A stretch of 64,000 bases of DNA, taken from NCBI RefSeq assembly GCF_036173125.1, contig NZ_CP108054.1:7903001-7967000 (forward strand), given 5' to 3'. This stretch comes from Streptomyces sp. NBC_00286. GTDB taxonomy: Bacteria > Actinomycetota > Actinomycetes > Streptomycetales > Streptomycetaceae. This document shows positions 7,524 to 15,213 of this stretch, piece by piece (positions within the stretch are counted from its first letter, which is position 1; every line of letters starts with the position of its first letter). The notes beneath the pieces are model-generated. The model ran no database searches, was not told the DNA's origin, and saw nothing but the letters and a program-made list of their open reading frames with translations. The position numbers and the translations under genes were made by a program.

Positions 7524-8477
7524 TCACACCCGTATTCGCGCCCACACCGGAGCATGATCCGAGCCCGCCTCGTCCCGGCGCGCACTCGGATCGTCGCCCA
7601 CCGACGGCAGCGTGGTGACCTCCTGGGCCGGAGCGCCGGTCCCCGCGCCGGTCACATGGTCGAGGAGGAGGCGGCTGACCAGTATGTGGTCGATCAGTTC
7701 GGGGCGGCCGGCGTGCACCCGGGAGAATCGTTGCTTCTCGTCGATGAGCGGGGCGATGTTCCACAGGCGGGACGCGTCGCCCTTGTCGGGGCGCTCGAAG
7801 CCGGGGGTCTTGATCTCGGAACCCGGCGGACCCTGGAGGATCTGGGTCGTGGCGGCGGCGATCTCGTCGTTGAGGTCGCCGAGGACGGCCACGTTCCGCT
7901 CCCGGCCCTTGCCGTCGAGGAACTCGTCGGCGAGCGCGCGCAACGTCGTGGCCTCGGCGGCCCGCCGATAGAGGGCATACGCGCCGTACCGCGCCCGCTC
8001 GCCCTCGTCCCGCGGCTGGAACCGCCCGCCCGGATAGGTCAGCAGCTTCGACTTCAGGTGGCACACCGCCACCGTCAGGGTCATCGCCCCCATGGCGATC
8101 TCCACCGCCAGGAAACCGCGGCCCGTGCGATCCACCGGCTCACCGTCGTCGTCGCCCTGCACGGGCCGCAGTGGTGTGGGGAAGGCGTTCGTGTCGGCCC
8201 GTACCCGTAGTGCGGGGCGGCTGAGGAAGCCGACCCTGATGCCGCGGGGGTCCGGGTGCTCCGAGAGCGCGATGTGCCAGTCGCCGTCCAGCATGTCGGC
8301 CAGATCGCGCAGCGCCGCCGGGTCGCCGACCTCCTGGACACCGAGCAGTGTGGGGTCGAGGTCCGTGATCATCGAGGCCAGGGCGGTGAGCTTCGCCTTG
8401 TACGCGTCCTCGTTCCTCGGTCCGAACCGGCCGCCGGGCCGGTACAGGTTCTCCAGATTCCAGGTGCCGAGAAGCAT
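7524..8477 (-). CDS. endonuclease/exonuclease/phosphatase (EEP) family protein
   Basis: Metal-dependent phosphoesterase fold of 317 residues. Family signatures are in order: WNLENLY near the start (the metal-binding Asn), GVQEVGD at about 45-51 (catalytic Glu), a CHLKSK strand, LGDLND mid-protein (Asp/Asn pair), and SDHAPVWARI at the end (Asp/His pair). All expected active-site residues are present. Substrate could be a nucleic acid or a phospho-metabolite. The start at 8477 is chosen over upstream in-frame codons because AGGAG sits just before it. No signal peptide, so probably cytoplasmic. It is convergent with the FUSC gene and divergent from the amidohydrolase. Confidence 0.85.
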   Translation of the reverse strand: MLLGTWNLENLYRPGGRFGPRNEDAYKAKLTALASMITDLDPTLLGVQEVGDPAALRDLADMLDGDWHIALSEHPDPRGIRVGFLSRPALRVRADTNAFPTPLRPVQGDDDGEPVDRTGRGFLAVEIAMGAMTLTVAVCHLKSKLLTYPGGRFQPRDEGERARYGAYALYRRAAEATTLRALADEFLDGKGRERNVAVLGDLNDEIAAATTQILQGPPGSEIKTPGFERPDKGDASRLWNIAPLIDEKQRFSRVHAGRPELIDHILVSRLLLDHVTGAGTGAPAQEVTTLPSVGDDPSARRDEAGSDHAPVWARIRV

Positions 8478-8611
8478 GCCGGGCTCCTTCCGGGGAGCGC
8501 TGCCGGTCGGGACGGCCGGGTTCCTTGACGGGGCTTCGGTGAAGCCAGAGTGCGCGCCGAACCCTTGCGGCGACAGGGCGAGGACCGGATGCACGGTTCA
8601 CATCACCAGGC

Positions 8612-8630
8612 GGTACGACCCCGTCGTACC
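8612..8630. promoter_or_regulatory. perfect 8-bp inverted repeat just before the amidohydrolase start
   Basis: GGTACGAC (8612-8619) and GTCGTACC (8623-8630) are separated by CCC. The repeat ends 5 bp before the GTG at 8636 and fills the place where a ribosome binding site would sit. This suggests an operator on a leaderless, or nearly leaderless, promoter. No regulator gene is adjacent. Confidence 0.5.
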
Positions 8631-8635
8631 GTGGC

Positions 8636-10009
8636 GTGATGACATCGCCCGACGCGAAGAACGCCGCCGATCTCATCATCACCGGATGCACCGCCCTCGT
8701 GCACGACGATCATGAACAGATCGACCTCGTCGAGGACGCCACCATCGTCGTACGGGACGGGCTCATCGAGTCCGTGACGACCGATGACCCGGACGACCTG
8801 GAGTACACCCCCGCGATCGAACGCATCGACGCGCGCGGCCAGCTCGCGATGCCCGGCCTGGTCAACTGCCATACGCACGCACCGATGGTCGCCCTGCGCG
8901 GTGTCGCCGAGGACCTGCCCCTCGAGGAATGGTTCAACGACGTCATCTGGCCCATCGAGTCCAACCTCAAGGACAAGGATGTGGAGTTGGGGGCGCGGCT
9001 CGCCTGCGCCGAGATGATCCGGGGCGGTGTCACCTGCTTCGCGGACCACTACTTCTCCATGGACACCGTCGCCGCCGTGGTGGCCGACTGCGGAATGCGC
9101 GCCAATCTAGGCGAGGCCTACTTCTCCTCGCAGGGAGCCGAAGGGCGCGAGCGGTCACTGGACTTCGCACTACGACAGCGAGGGGCGGCCGACGGCCGCA
9201 TCACCACCTCGCTCGCCCCGCACGCCCCGTACACCGTCGACGACGCCGATCTCGCGGCCACCGCTCAACTCGCCGGTGAGCACGGCCTGTTGGTGCACAT
9301 CCATGCCGCCGAGAACCGCGACCAGACCGACACCAGCCTGACCCGGCACGGCCGCACGCCGATCGAGATCCTTGAGGGCGCCGGGCTCCTCGATGTCGAT
9401 CTGCTCATCGCGCACGGCACGGGGATCGTGGAGCGTGACCTGCCCGTCCTCGCCGGCGCCACGGGGCGCGTCGCGGTGGCCAGTGCGCCGCGCGGCTACC
9501 TCAAGTTCGCCTGGCCGACGACCACTCCGGTACGCGCCCTGCGGGAGCTCGGCATCCCTGTCGGGCTCGGCACGGACGGGGCCGCGTCGAACGGTTCGCT
9601 GGACGTGTGGGATGCCATGGCCCTCACCGCGCTGATGCAGAAGTTCACGGAGCGTGACGCGCGGTGGCTGACCTCGCGGCAGGCTCTGCATCACGCGACG
9701 TTGCAGAGTGCGCGGGCGGTCGGGCTCGGGGAGTCGATCGGCAGCCTTGCACCGGGGCGAAAGGCCGACATCATCCTCGTCGACCTCTCCGGGCCGCACA
9801 CTCAGCCTGTGCACGACGTCGCCGCCGCCCTGGTGCACAGCGCTCGCTCCAGTGACGTACGCACGACGATCGTCGACGGGCGGGTCCTCATGCGTGAGCG
9901 TGAGCTGCTGACGCTCGATGTGGCGGGGATCGTGGGGGAGCTGGGGGAGCGGATGCCGTCGCTGCTCGATCGGAGCCATGGCAGGAAGATTCAGGAGTAC
10001 GACGCCTGA
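8636..10009 (+). CDS. amidohydrolase, ATZ/TRZ-type deaminase family
   Basis: 457-residue metal-dependent hydrolase of the family that includes SAH/MTA deaminases and chlorohydrolases. Visible elements are the metal site HTHAPM at about 78-83 within PGLVNCHTHAPM, ALRG..EDLPLEEWF (SAH-deaminase-like), the HIHAAE strand at about 221, the AHGTG strand at about 259, GTDGAASN at about 311 (catalytic Asp), and the C-terminal PGRKADIILVD cap. The acting metal and substrate are inferred; an adenosine-type or other N-heterocycle deaminase is most likely. The usual H-N in the 'NP-SN' loop is replaced by APRGYLKF, which may shift specificity. Start GTG 8636 or ATG 8639; neither has a ribosome binding site. 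Single gene. Confidence 0.8.
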   Translation: MMTSPDAKNAADLIITGCTALVHDDHEQIDLVEDATIVVRDGLIESVTTDDPDDLEYTPAIERIDARGQLAMPGLVNCHTHAPMVALRGVAEDLPLEEWFNDVIWPIESNLKDKDVELGARLACAEMIRGGVTCFADHYFSMDTVAAVVADCGMRANLGEAYFSSQGAEGRERSLDFALRQRGAADGRITTSLAPHAPYTVDDADLAATAQLAGEHGLLVHIHAAENRDQTDTSLTRHGRTPIEILEGAGLLDVDLLIAHGTGIVERDLPVLAGATGRVAVASAPRGYLKFAWPTTTPVRALRELGIPVGLGTDGAASNGSLDVWDAMALTALMQKFTERDARWLTSRQALHHATLQSARAVGLGESIGSLAPGRKADIILVDLSGPHTQPVHDVAAALVHSARSSDVRTTIVDGRVLMRERELLTLDVAGIVGELGERMPSLLDRSHGRKIQEYDA

Positions 10010-10145
10010 GTGTGGCGGAGGGGGTGGACTTGAGGTGGGGAGCACGGGGCGGGTGTGAAGAAGGGCCCGATATCACTACGAGTGCGAGGAGTGACACGAA
10101 ACGTCACGAAAGCTGAGAGATCACTCACACCGAGGCAGTAACCGA

Positions 10146-10427
10146 GTGTCAGCTACGTCTCAGTACGGTCACTCAGCGATCCGTTTCCCCCATGGTTGGC
10201 GTTTATTAACTCTAGGAGAACAGCGCTTCTACGGGAGCAGCGCTACATGGAGGTGCAAGGTGAACGGGCGAACGGTGCTTGGGCGCTTTCCAGCTGGGGG
10301 GCCGCGGGGGTCTTGGCCTGCGGAGGAGTTTGCGCAGGCTTGCCGCCTCGAGGGGCAGCAGGCTGAGGTTGTTATGGACCTGACGTCCGATGCGTTTCTG
10401 GTGGTCGTTAGTGACCGTGGCGAGTGA
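10146..10427 (+). CDS. small hypothetical protein
   Basis: 93-residue frame starting at GTG 10146, not recognised. The middle reads GRTVLGRFPAGGPRGSWPAEEFAQA and the end is hydrophobic (VVMDLTSDAFLVVVSD). No signal peptide or membrane helix is obvious. The ribosome binding site is weak. Codon use is less GC-biased than neighbouring genes, which argues either for a recent arrival or against coding. The Streptomyces repeat and a hairpin follow immediately. Confidence 0.4.
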   Translation: MSATSQYGHSAIRFPHGWRLLTLGEQRFYGSSATWRCKVNGRTVLGRFPAGGPRGSWPAEEFAQACRLEGQQAEVVMDLTSDAFLVVVSDRGE

Positions 10428-10464
10428 GGGGGTTCTTTTTCCCCAGCCCCGCCCCTTCCCGGAA

Positions 10465-10483
10465 CTGGGGGCTGCGCCCCCAG
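10465..10483. terminator. strong short hairpin
   Basis: CTGGGGGC (10465-10472) and GCCCCCAG (10476-10483) form an 8-bp stem with a 3-nt loop. It lies between convergent genes ending at 10427 and 10557. A T-run (10434-10440) lies on the upstream side, that is, correctly placed for transcripts arriving on the minus strand after complementing to A only; polarity is therefore unclear. Confidence 0.45.
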
Positions 10484-10515
10484 GCCCCCCATGGTCGTAC
10501 CTCGGGTGCGGGCCC

Positions 10516-10556
10516 GTTGTGGCTTGTCGCGCAGTTCCCCGCGCCCCTTACGGGGC
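10516..10556. repeat. dispersed Streptomyces intergenic repeat, copy 1
   Basis: The core GTTGTGGCTTGTCGCGCAGT plus CCCCGCGCCCCTTACGGGG is the widespread intergenic element of Streptomyces genomes. Related copies in this window are at 38773-38820 (with an inverted copy at 38924-38956) and at 54202 onward. All three lie at the 3' ends of convergent genes, which fits a transcription-termination role. Confidence 0.75.
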
Positions 10557-11018
10557 TCAGGCTCGGACTACCCTCGACCACACCGGCGTCGTCCCCGTAA
10601 CCCGGCACAGTGCCAAGTACAGCGGTATCGGTGGTGTGTACGGGAGTGTGGTGTCCGGCTTGTGGATCAGGTCCGGGGGTGGGAGTGCTGGTGTGCCCGG
10701 GATTATTGCGCCCGTTGCGTAGTGGGTGGGGGCGGGCCATTCCAGGGAGACGTCGGAGTCTGAGGGGACCAGCCACCACCATTGGGAAGCGTCGGCGTAT
10801 ACGCAGCCGACGCGCGGGAGCCGGGGCATCAGCAGGGGGCCGAAGCGGGCGGGCATTGCCACCGCGTCGCAGCCCAATGGCGCGTCCATACCCTCCGGGA
10901 CGGTGAGGCGTCGCAACGCTCCCGCCCCGGAGGGGGCCCGCAGCGAATGACGTAGACAAACCAGTGTGTCCAGGTGAAGCACCCGGGGCACCCCGGCCGA
11001 CGTAGCCCTCACACCCAT
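10557..11018 (-). CDS. conserved actinobacterial hypothetical protein (QWWWLVPSDSD family)
   Basis: 153 residues, function unknown. A conserved-looking core contains GCDAVAMPARFGPLLM, YADASQWWWLVPSDSD and the C-terminal PYTPPIPLYLALCRVTG. From memory, this protein recurs in Streptomyces beside the ATPase / DUF5753 regulator / DUF397 triad, as here. ATG at 11018 gives the longest form. An internal ATG (MDAPLGCD) is an alternative start. The low-complexity Pro/Thr stretch before the end may be a flexible linker. It reads in the same direction as the ATP-binding gene upstream, 49 bp away. Confidence 0.7.
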   Translation of the reverse strand: MGVRATSAGVPRVLHLDTLVCLRHSLRAPSGAGALRRLTVPEGMDAPLGCDAVAMPARFGPLLMPRLPRVGCVYADASQWWWLVPSDSDVSLEWPAPTHYATGAIIPGTPALPPPDLIHKPDTTLPYTPPIPLYLALCRVTGTTPVWSRVVRA

Positions 11019-11067
11019 GCAGCCCCGTCCGTTCTCAAGTTTTCGAACGTCTTCGAACGATTCAGAA

Positions 11068-11655
11068 TCAGTGCCCTGTCGCGGGCCCGTCCGCCCCGGT
11101 CAAGGCGGTGCCGGTTCGCGAGGAGCCGGCTGGGGCCGGCCGGCTCCTCGCACTCCAGCCCAGGTCCGACCGCGGCTCGGCGCCGTTGTTCGCCGAGCGC
11201 GGCAGGTCCGCCCAGACCAGCAGTCCGGGTCCGGAATCCTGGGCGCCCCAGGCCGTGCACACCGCAGCGACGAGAAGCAATCCCCTCCCGTGCTCCTCCT
11301 CGGGGCGCTGTGGCGAAGGGTGGGGCTCACCCGTCGCACACCCCTCGTCGCGTACGGCTATTCGCACCCGGTCGTCGCCGTCGTGCAGTTCGCACATCAC
11401 CTGGCGGCTCGCCGTGTGCACGACCGCGTTGGTGACCAGCTCGGAGACGACCAGCTCCGCCATGTCGCAGATGTCTTCACAGACGGCCCACCCCGAAAGC
11501 CGGGCGCGGGTAAGGCGCCTGGCCTGTGCGGCGGAACCCGGATGCGCTGCCAGTTCGAAACGAAACCGGCGCTCGGCAGCCGCATCGGTGGCGCCGAGAC
11601 CAAACCGGCTCCCGGCGTCTGCGGCGTCTGCTCTTAACGGCGAAGGCGGAGTCAC
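11068..11655 (-). CDS. ATP-binding (HATPase_c, RsbW/SpoIIAB-like) regulatory protein
   Basis: Single-domain GHKL ATPase of the anti-sigma-factor kinase type. The N-box is seen in ELVVSELVTNAVVHT, followed by a D-x-G-type box in VRIAVRDEG and the glycine-rich lid in EEHGRGLLLVAAV. No sensor or membrane part is present. In Streptomyces such genes pair with a DUF5753 regulator and a DUF397 protein and modulate development. The start is uncertain: TTG at 11691, GTG at 11664 and GTG at 11655 are all in frame. GGGGAG at about 11668-11673 gives 3- or 12-nt spacing to the two GTGs. The C-terminal 30 residues are Ser/Arg/Ala-rich and probably disordered. Confidence 0.85.
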   Translation of the reverse strand: MTPPSPLRADAADAGSRFGLGATDAAAERRFRFELAAHPGSAAQARRLTRARLSGWAVCEDICDMAELVVSELVTNAVVHTASRQVMCELHDGDDRVRIAVRDEGCATGEPHPSPQRPEEEHGRGLLLVAAVCTAWGAQDSGPGLLVWADLPRSANNGAEPRSDLGWSARSRPAPAGSSRTGTALTGADGPATGH

Positions 11656-11695
11656 GCTTGCCACTATCTCCCCGCCGTGAACACTTGGCAAGAGT

Positions 11696-11716
11696 CACTC
11701 TGAAAATTGCAGAGTG
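11696..11716. promoter_or_regulatory. inverted repeat upstream of the DUF5753 regulator
   Basis: CACTCTG (11696-11702) and CAGAGTG (11710-11716) form a perfect 7-bp dyad around an AT-rich centre. It lies in the 188-bp divergent gap between the ATPase and XRE genes. It is a likely operator for the HTH protein at 11844. Confidence 0.5.
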
Positions 11717-11843
11717 CAGTGTTCCGTGCGGAGGGGGCCATGGCACACTGCATCGCAACAGCACGTAACGCGGCGTCTGTTGGGTACTCGCCGGGTATCC
11801 ACCGGGCGCCGCCCGGGCTGTTCAGGACTATGTGGAGGTGGAC

Positions 11844-12704
11844 GTGAGTGAGCCACGGTCCGCGCCGACGGTCGGTCAGGTCGTCCTCGGACGGCGCCTG
11901 CTGGACCTGCGGGAGCGCGCGGGGCTCAAGCGCGAGGAGGCGGCGCGCATACTGCGCGTCACGGCCGCCACCGTCCGCCGCATGGAGATGGCCGAGGTCG
12001 CCCTCAAGATCCCGTATCTCCAGCTCCTGTTGAAGGCGTACGGCGTCTCCGAGGAAGAGGCCGACGCGTTCGTCACCCTCGCCGAGGAGGCCAACAAGCC
12101 AGGCTGGTGGCAGCGGTTCCACGACATCCTGCCGGGCTGGTTCTCCATGTACGTCAGCCTGGAGGGCGCGGCCGGCCTCATCCGCAGCTACGAACCCCAC
12201 TTCGTGCCCGGACTGATGCAGACCGAGGAGTACGCCTATGGCGTCATGGAATCCGGCGCCATCGGCCAGACGAAACCGGAGGACATAGAGCGTCATGTGG
12301 CGCTGCGCATGCAGCGCCAGGAGCTGCTCAGGCGTGAGGACGCGCCACGGCTCTGGGTCATCATGGACGAGACGGCCGTGCGCCGGCCCGTCGGCGGCCC
12401 CGCCGTGATGCGCGCCCAGATCGACAAGCTGCTCGAGGTCACGAAACTGCCGAACGTGACGCTGCAGATCGCCCCGTTCTCCTCGGGGCCGCACGCGGGC
12501 ACGTACGGGCCCTTCGTGCTCTTCCGATTTGCCGTGCCCGAACTGCCGGACATGGTCTACAGCGAGTACCTGACCGGCGCCGTCTACCTGGACGCGCGTT
12601 CCGAAGTGGCAACCCACCTCGAGGTCATGGACCGCATGGCGGCGCAGGCCGCCACAGCACATCGCACGAACGAGATCCTCCTGGATCTCCGCAAGGAGCT
12701 GTGA
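11844..12704 (+). CDS. helix-turn-helix (XRE) / DUF5753 regulator, WhiJ-type
   Basis: Transcription factor of 286 residues. The N-terminal XRE helix-turn-helix is at about 10-65 (LGRRLLDLRERAGLKREEAARIL...). The C-terminal DUF5753 domain runs from about 85 to the end, with family landmarks SYEPHFVPGLMQTEEYA, RMQRQELL, LPNVTLQIAPFSSG and YSEYLTGAVYLD. GTG at 11844 is chosen because GGAGG (11834-11838) lies 5 nt upstream; the in-frame GTG at 11832 lacks this. It overlaps or abuts the DUF397 gene (TGAATG). WhiJ-like systems control sporulation and antibiotic genes, usually with the small partner releasing the repressor. Confidence 0.9.
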   Translation: MSEPRSAPTVGQVVLGRRLLDLRERAGLKREEAARILRVTAATVRRMEMAEVALKIPYLQLLLKAYGVSEEEADAFVTLAEEANKPGWWQRFHDILPGWFSMYVSLEGAAGLIRSYEPHFVPGLMQTEEYAYGVMESGAIGQTKPEDIERHVALRMQRQELLRREDAPRLWVIMDETAVRRPVGGPAVMRAQIDKLLEVTKLPNVTLQIAPFSSGPHAGTYGPFVLFRFAVPELPDMVYSEYLTGAVYLDARSEVATHLEVMDRMAAQAATAHRTNEILLDLRKEL

Positions 12705-12968
12705 ATGAATCGCATCAAGGCCCGGGTCCACAACGGGCGGATCTACAACGGCATGCCCGCACGCGAGCTGGGCAGCGAAGGCTGGCACAAGCCCTGGAGC
12801 GGCGGCAACGGCGGCAACTGCCTGGAAGCGATGAAGCTCGCCGACGGCCGCATCGCGGTCCGCCAGTCCGCGGACCCGGACGGCCCCGCTCTCATCTACA
12901 CCCCCGGCGAGATGACGGCGTTCATCCAGGGCGCGAAGGCGGGGGAGGCGGACTTCCTGCTGTCCTGA
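12705..12968 (+). CDS. DUF397 protein, partner of the DUF5753 regulator
   Basis: 87-residue DUF397 protein. The family core is visible: WHKPWSGGNGGNCLEAMKLADGRIAVRQSADPDGPALIYTPGEMTAFIQGAKAGEADFL corresponds to the usual 'WxKSSxSGxxGNCVEVA...VRDSKDPxGPxLxFxxxEWxAFxxGVKxGEFD' pattern, split here across positions 26-84. It follows the regulator with a TGAATG junction, so translation is coupled. Family members counteract, and may act as an antitoxin-like partner of, the DUF5753 repressor. Confidence 0.9.
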   Translation: MNRIKARVHNGRIYNGMPARELGSEGWHKPWSGGNGGNCLEAMKLADGRIAVRQSADPDGPALIYTPGEMTAFIQGAKAGEADFLLS

Positions 12969-13152
12969 GACTGTTGTTCACGAACCCCGTTGTCAGTTGT
13001 CTCTTATTAGTTGCCCTTTCTGCCCTCTGTCCTTTCTCAAGAGCTCTGCTCGATCGGCGGCGGCCCGTCCGCGAGATGCGGCGGGCCGCCGCTGAGCGAT
13101 GGGCCGGGTGGTGGCCGCCGCGATCCTTCGGCTACGTGGTTCGTGTGGCCAA

Positions 13153-14589
13153 CTACCCGGGCGGCAACGCCGCGCACAGTGCGTCGAGTGCGGCCCCGTA
13201 CGCGTGCTCCGGAGGCGTTGCATAGCCGACGACAAGCCCATCTGGTCCCTCCGGCGCGGAGATCGGCGCCTCCGGGTGCCGGAATTCAGCGAGCCCATCC
13301 AAGGCCAGCCCCTGCCAATGGGCGGCCCTGACGGCGGCCTGCTCGCTTCCGGGCGGCAGCCGTAGCACCGCATGCAGCCCGGCCGCGATCCCGGTGACCG
13401 TGATGTGTGGCGCGTGCGCGGCCAGCGCGACGACGAGACGGTCCCGTCGCGTCCGGTACCGCTGCCGCATGCGCCGCACATGACGGTCGTACGATCCGGA
13501 GACGATGAAGTCCGCGAGCGCCAGCTGGTCGAGAACGCTCGCCCATGCCTCACGCTCGCCCTTCGCCTCCAGTACGGCATCGACGTACCGCTCCGGAAGG
13601 ACCATCCAGCCCAGCCGCAGCGCGGGCGACAGGCTCTTGCTGACCGAGCCGATGTGGATGACCCGCTCCGGGTCCAGACCCTGAACGGCGCCCACAGGCT
13701 TGCGGTCGTAGCGGAACTCTCCGTCGTAGTCGTCCTCCAGAATCACCCCTCCACGCGCGCGTGCCCAGTCGATCACGGCTGCGCGGCGCGCGGGATGCAG
13801 CGGACCGCCCGTCGGGAACTGGTGCGCCGGTGTGAGCAGCACGGCCCGCTCCTTGCCCAACTCCTTGACCTGGGCGCCGTCTTCGTCGAGGGGCAGCGGG
13901 AGTGTCCGTACACCTGCCGCTGCCAGCAATTCGCGGTGGAAGGGCAGCCCGTACGCCTCTACGGCCAGCGGGCCCTGGAGCACCCCGCCTCCGGAGCCAC
14001 TGAAGAGGAGCCGTAGCGCGTGGGCGAAGCCGGAGCAGATCACGATCCGGCCCGGCTCGGTGCGTACGCCCCGCGCGCGTGCCAGGTACTCCGTGAGCGC
14101 TTCCCTTAGCTCGCGACGGCCGGCAGGGTCTCCGGGCCCGAACGCCTCGCTGGGCGCCTGTTGCAGGGCGCGCCGGTACGAGGTGAGCCAGGCCGTACGC
14201 GGGAACGCCGACACGTCCGGGGTGCCCTGCCGCAGGTCGTGTCGCGGTCCGCGCGCGCGTGGGAGTGCCTTTTTGGGGACGCGCGTGGCGTGTCGCAAGG
14301 GTTCGGCCCGGTCGGCGACCCGCGTGCCCGAGCCCTGGCGCGCGGTCAGCCAGCCCTCGGCGACGAGTTCGGCGTACGCGTCGGCGACCGTGTTGCGGGC
14401 GACGCCGAGATCGGCGGCCAACGAGCGGTACGGGGGGAGGCGGGTGCCGGGAGCGAGACGGCCGCTCCGTACAGCCTCCCGCAAGGCGCGGATGAGGATG
14501 GCGCGACGGCCGCCCGTACCCGACAGCTCCAGTTCCAGATGCAGGTCGGCGCCGATGCGCTCCGCCGAATTGACCCACGAATCTGCCAT
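13153..14589 (-). CDS. MocR/PdxR-type regulator (GntR HTH fused to aminotransferase fold)
   Basis: 478 residues. An N-terminal GntR winged helix is at about 15-90 (RALREAVRSGRLAPGTRLPPYRSLAADLGVARNTV...). It is fused to a fold-type I aminotransferase domain (about 110-470). The PLP-binding lysine is in HIGSVSKSLSPALRLGW, with the upstream Asp in ILEDDYDGEFRYD. MocR proteins use PLP as effector or cofactor to control a neighbouring gene and often themselves. It diverges from the CMD/AhpD-like gene across only 41 bp containing an inverted motif, so that gene is the probable target. Well-studied members control vitamin B6 or GABA metabolism, but nothing here supports either. Confidence 0.9.
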   Translation of the reverse strand: MADSWVNSAERIGADLHLELELSGTGGRRAILIRALREAVRSGRLAPGTRLPPYRSLAADLGVARNTVADAYAELVAEGWLTARQGSGTRVADRAEPLRHATRVPKKALPRARGPRHDLRQGTPDVSAFPRTAWLTSYRRALQQAPSEAFGPGDPAGRRELREALTEYLARARGVRTEPGRIVICSGFAHALRLLFSGSGGGVLQGPLAVEAYGLPFHRELLAAAGVRTLPLPLDEDGAQVKELGKERAVLLTPAHQFPTGGPLHPARRAAVIDWARARGGVILEDDYDGEFRYDRKPVGAVQGLDPERVIHIGSVSKSLSPALRLGWMVLPERYVDAVLEAKGEREAWASVLDQLALADFIVSGSYDRHVRRMRQRYRTRRDRLVVALAAHAPHITVTGIAAGLHAVLRLPPGSEQAAVRAAHWQGLALDGLAEFRHPEAPISAPEGPDGLVVGYATPPEHAYGAALDALCAALPPG

Positions 14590-14600
14590 GGAAATGAACC

Positions 14601-14626
14601 CTACAGACGGTCTTTCCGATCCGTAG
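14601..14626. promoter_or_regulatory. imperfect inverted repeat, candidate MocR operator
   Basis: CTACAGACGG (14601-14610) and CGATCCGTAG (14617-14626) are related as an imperfect inverted repeat in the 41-bp gap between the MocR gene and the divergent CMD-family gene. It ends 4 bp before the first ATG at 14631, so the promoter and operator must overlap. Confidence 0.55.
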
Positions 14627-14630
14627 ATTC

Positions 14631-15185
14631 ATGGTCATGACGACGAACACGACAGCCACGAAGACCGCGACGGACCTGGTGAACGCGGCGAACACGGTGA
14701 GCGCAACGAAGGCGGTGAGCCAGGCCGCGGTAGCCGAAAACGTTCGCCTCGACTTCGCGAAGTCCGCCCGAAAGGCTTTCCGAGCCCTCATCGGCTTCGA
14801 CGCCGCCGCCCGTGAAGGGCTCGACCCGGCCCTCGTCGAGCTGATCCAGATCCGCGCCTCGCACCTCAACCACTGCGCATACTGCCTCCACATGCACACC
14901 AACGACGCGCGCAAGGCGGGCGAGAGCGAGGACCGGCTGCACATGGTCGCGGTGTGGCGTGAGGCCCGCCACTTCTTCACGGAGCGGGAACAGGCGGCGC
15001 TCGCGCTGACCGAGGCGGTGACGCTGGTGGCCGACCGCGGCGTCCCGGACGACGTTTACGCGCGGGCCGCCGACCAGTTCGAGGAGCACGAACTGGCGCA
15101 GGTCCTGGCGTTGATCTTCGCGATCAACACCTGGAACCGGATCGCGCTGGCGACGGGGAAAGTGGCGGGCACGGACGAGCGCTGA
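14631..15185 (+). CDS. carboxymuconolactone decarboxylase / AhpD-like protein
   Basis: 184 residues in the CMD family. The redox-active pair is in ASHLNHCAYCLHMHTNDAR (C-x-x-C followed by H), as in AhpD-type alkylhydroperoxidases. ALTEAVTLVA and LIFAINTWNRIAL are the other conserved helices. The CxxC makes an antioxidant peroxidase-like role more likely than lactone decarboxylation. The start may be ATG 14631 or ATG 14637, both without a clear ribosome binding site. The first 30 residues are Thr/Ala-rich and atypical. It is probably regulated by the divergent MocR protein. Confidence 0.85.
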   Translation: MVMTTNTTATKTATDLVNAANTVSATKAVSQAAVAENVRLDFAKSARKAFRALIGFDAAAREGLDPALVELIQIRASHLNHCAYCLHMHTNDARKAGESEDRLHMVAVWREARHFFTEREQAALALTEAVTLVADRGVPDDVYARAADQFEEHELAQVLALIFAINTWNRIALATGKVAGTDER

Positions 15186-15213
15186 TCCTGGTGTTCCTGG
15201 CGGCCCTGCTGCC

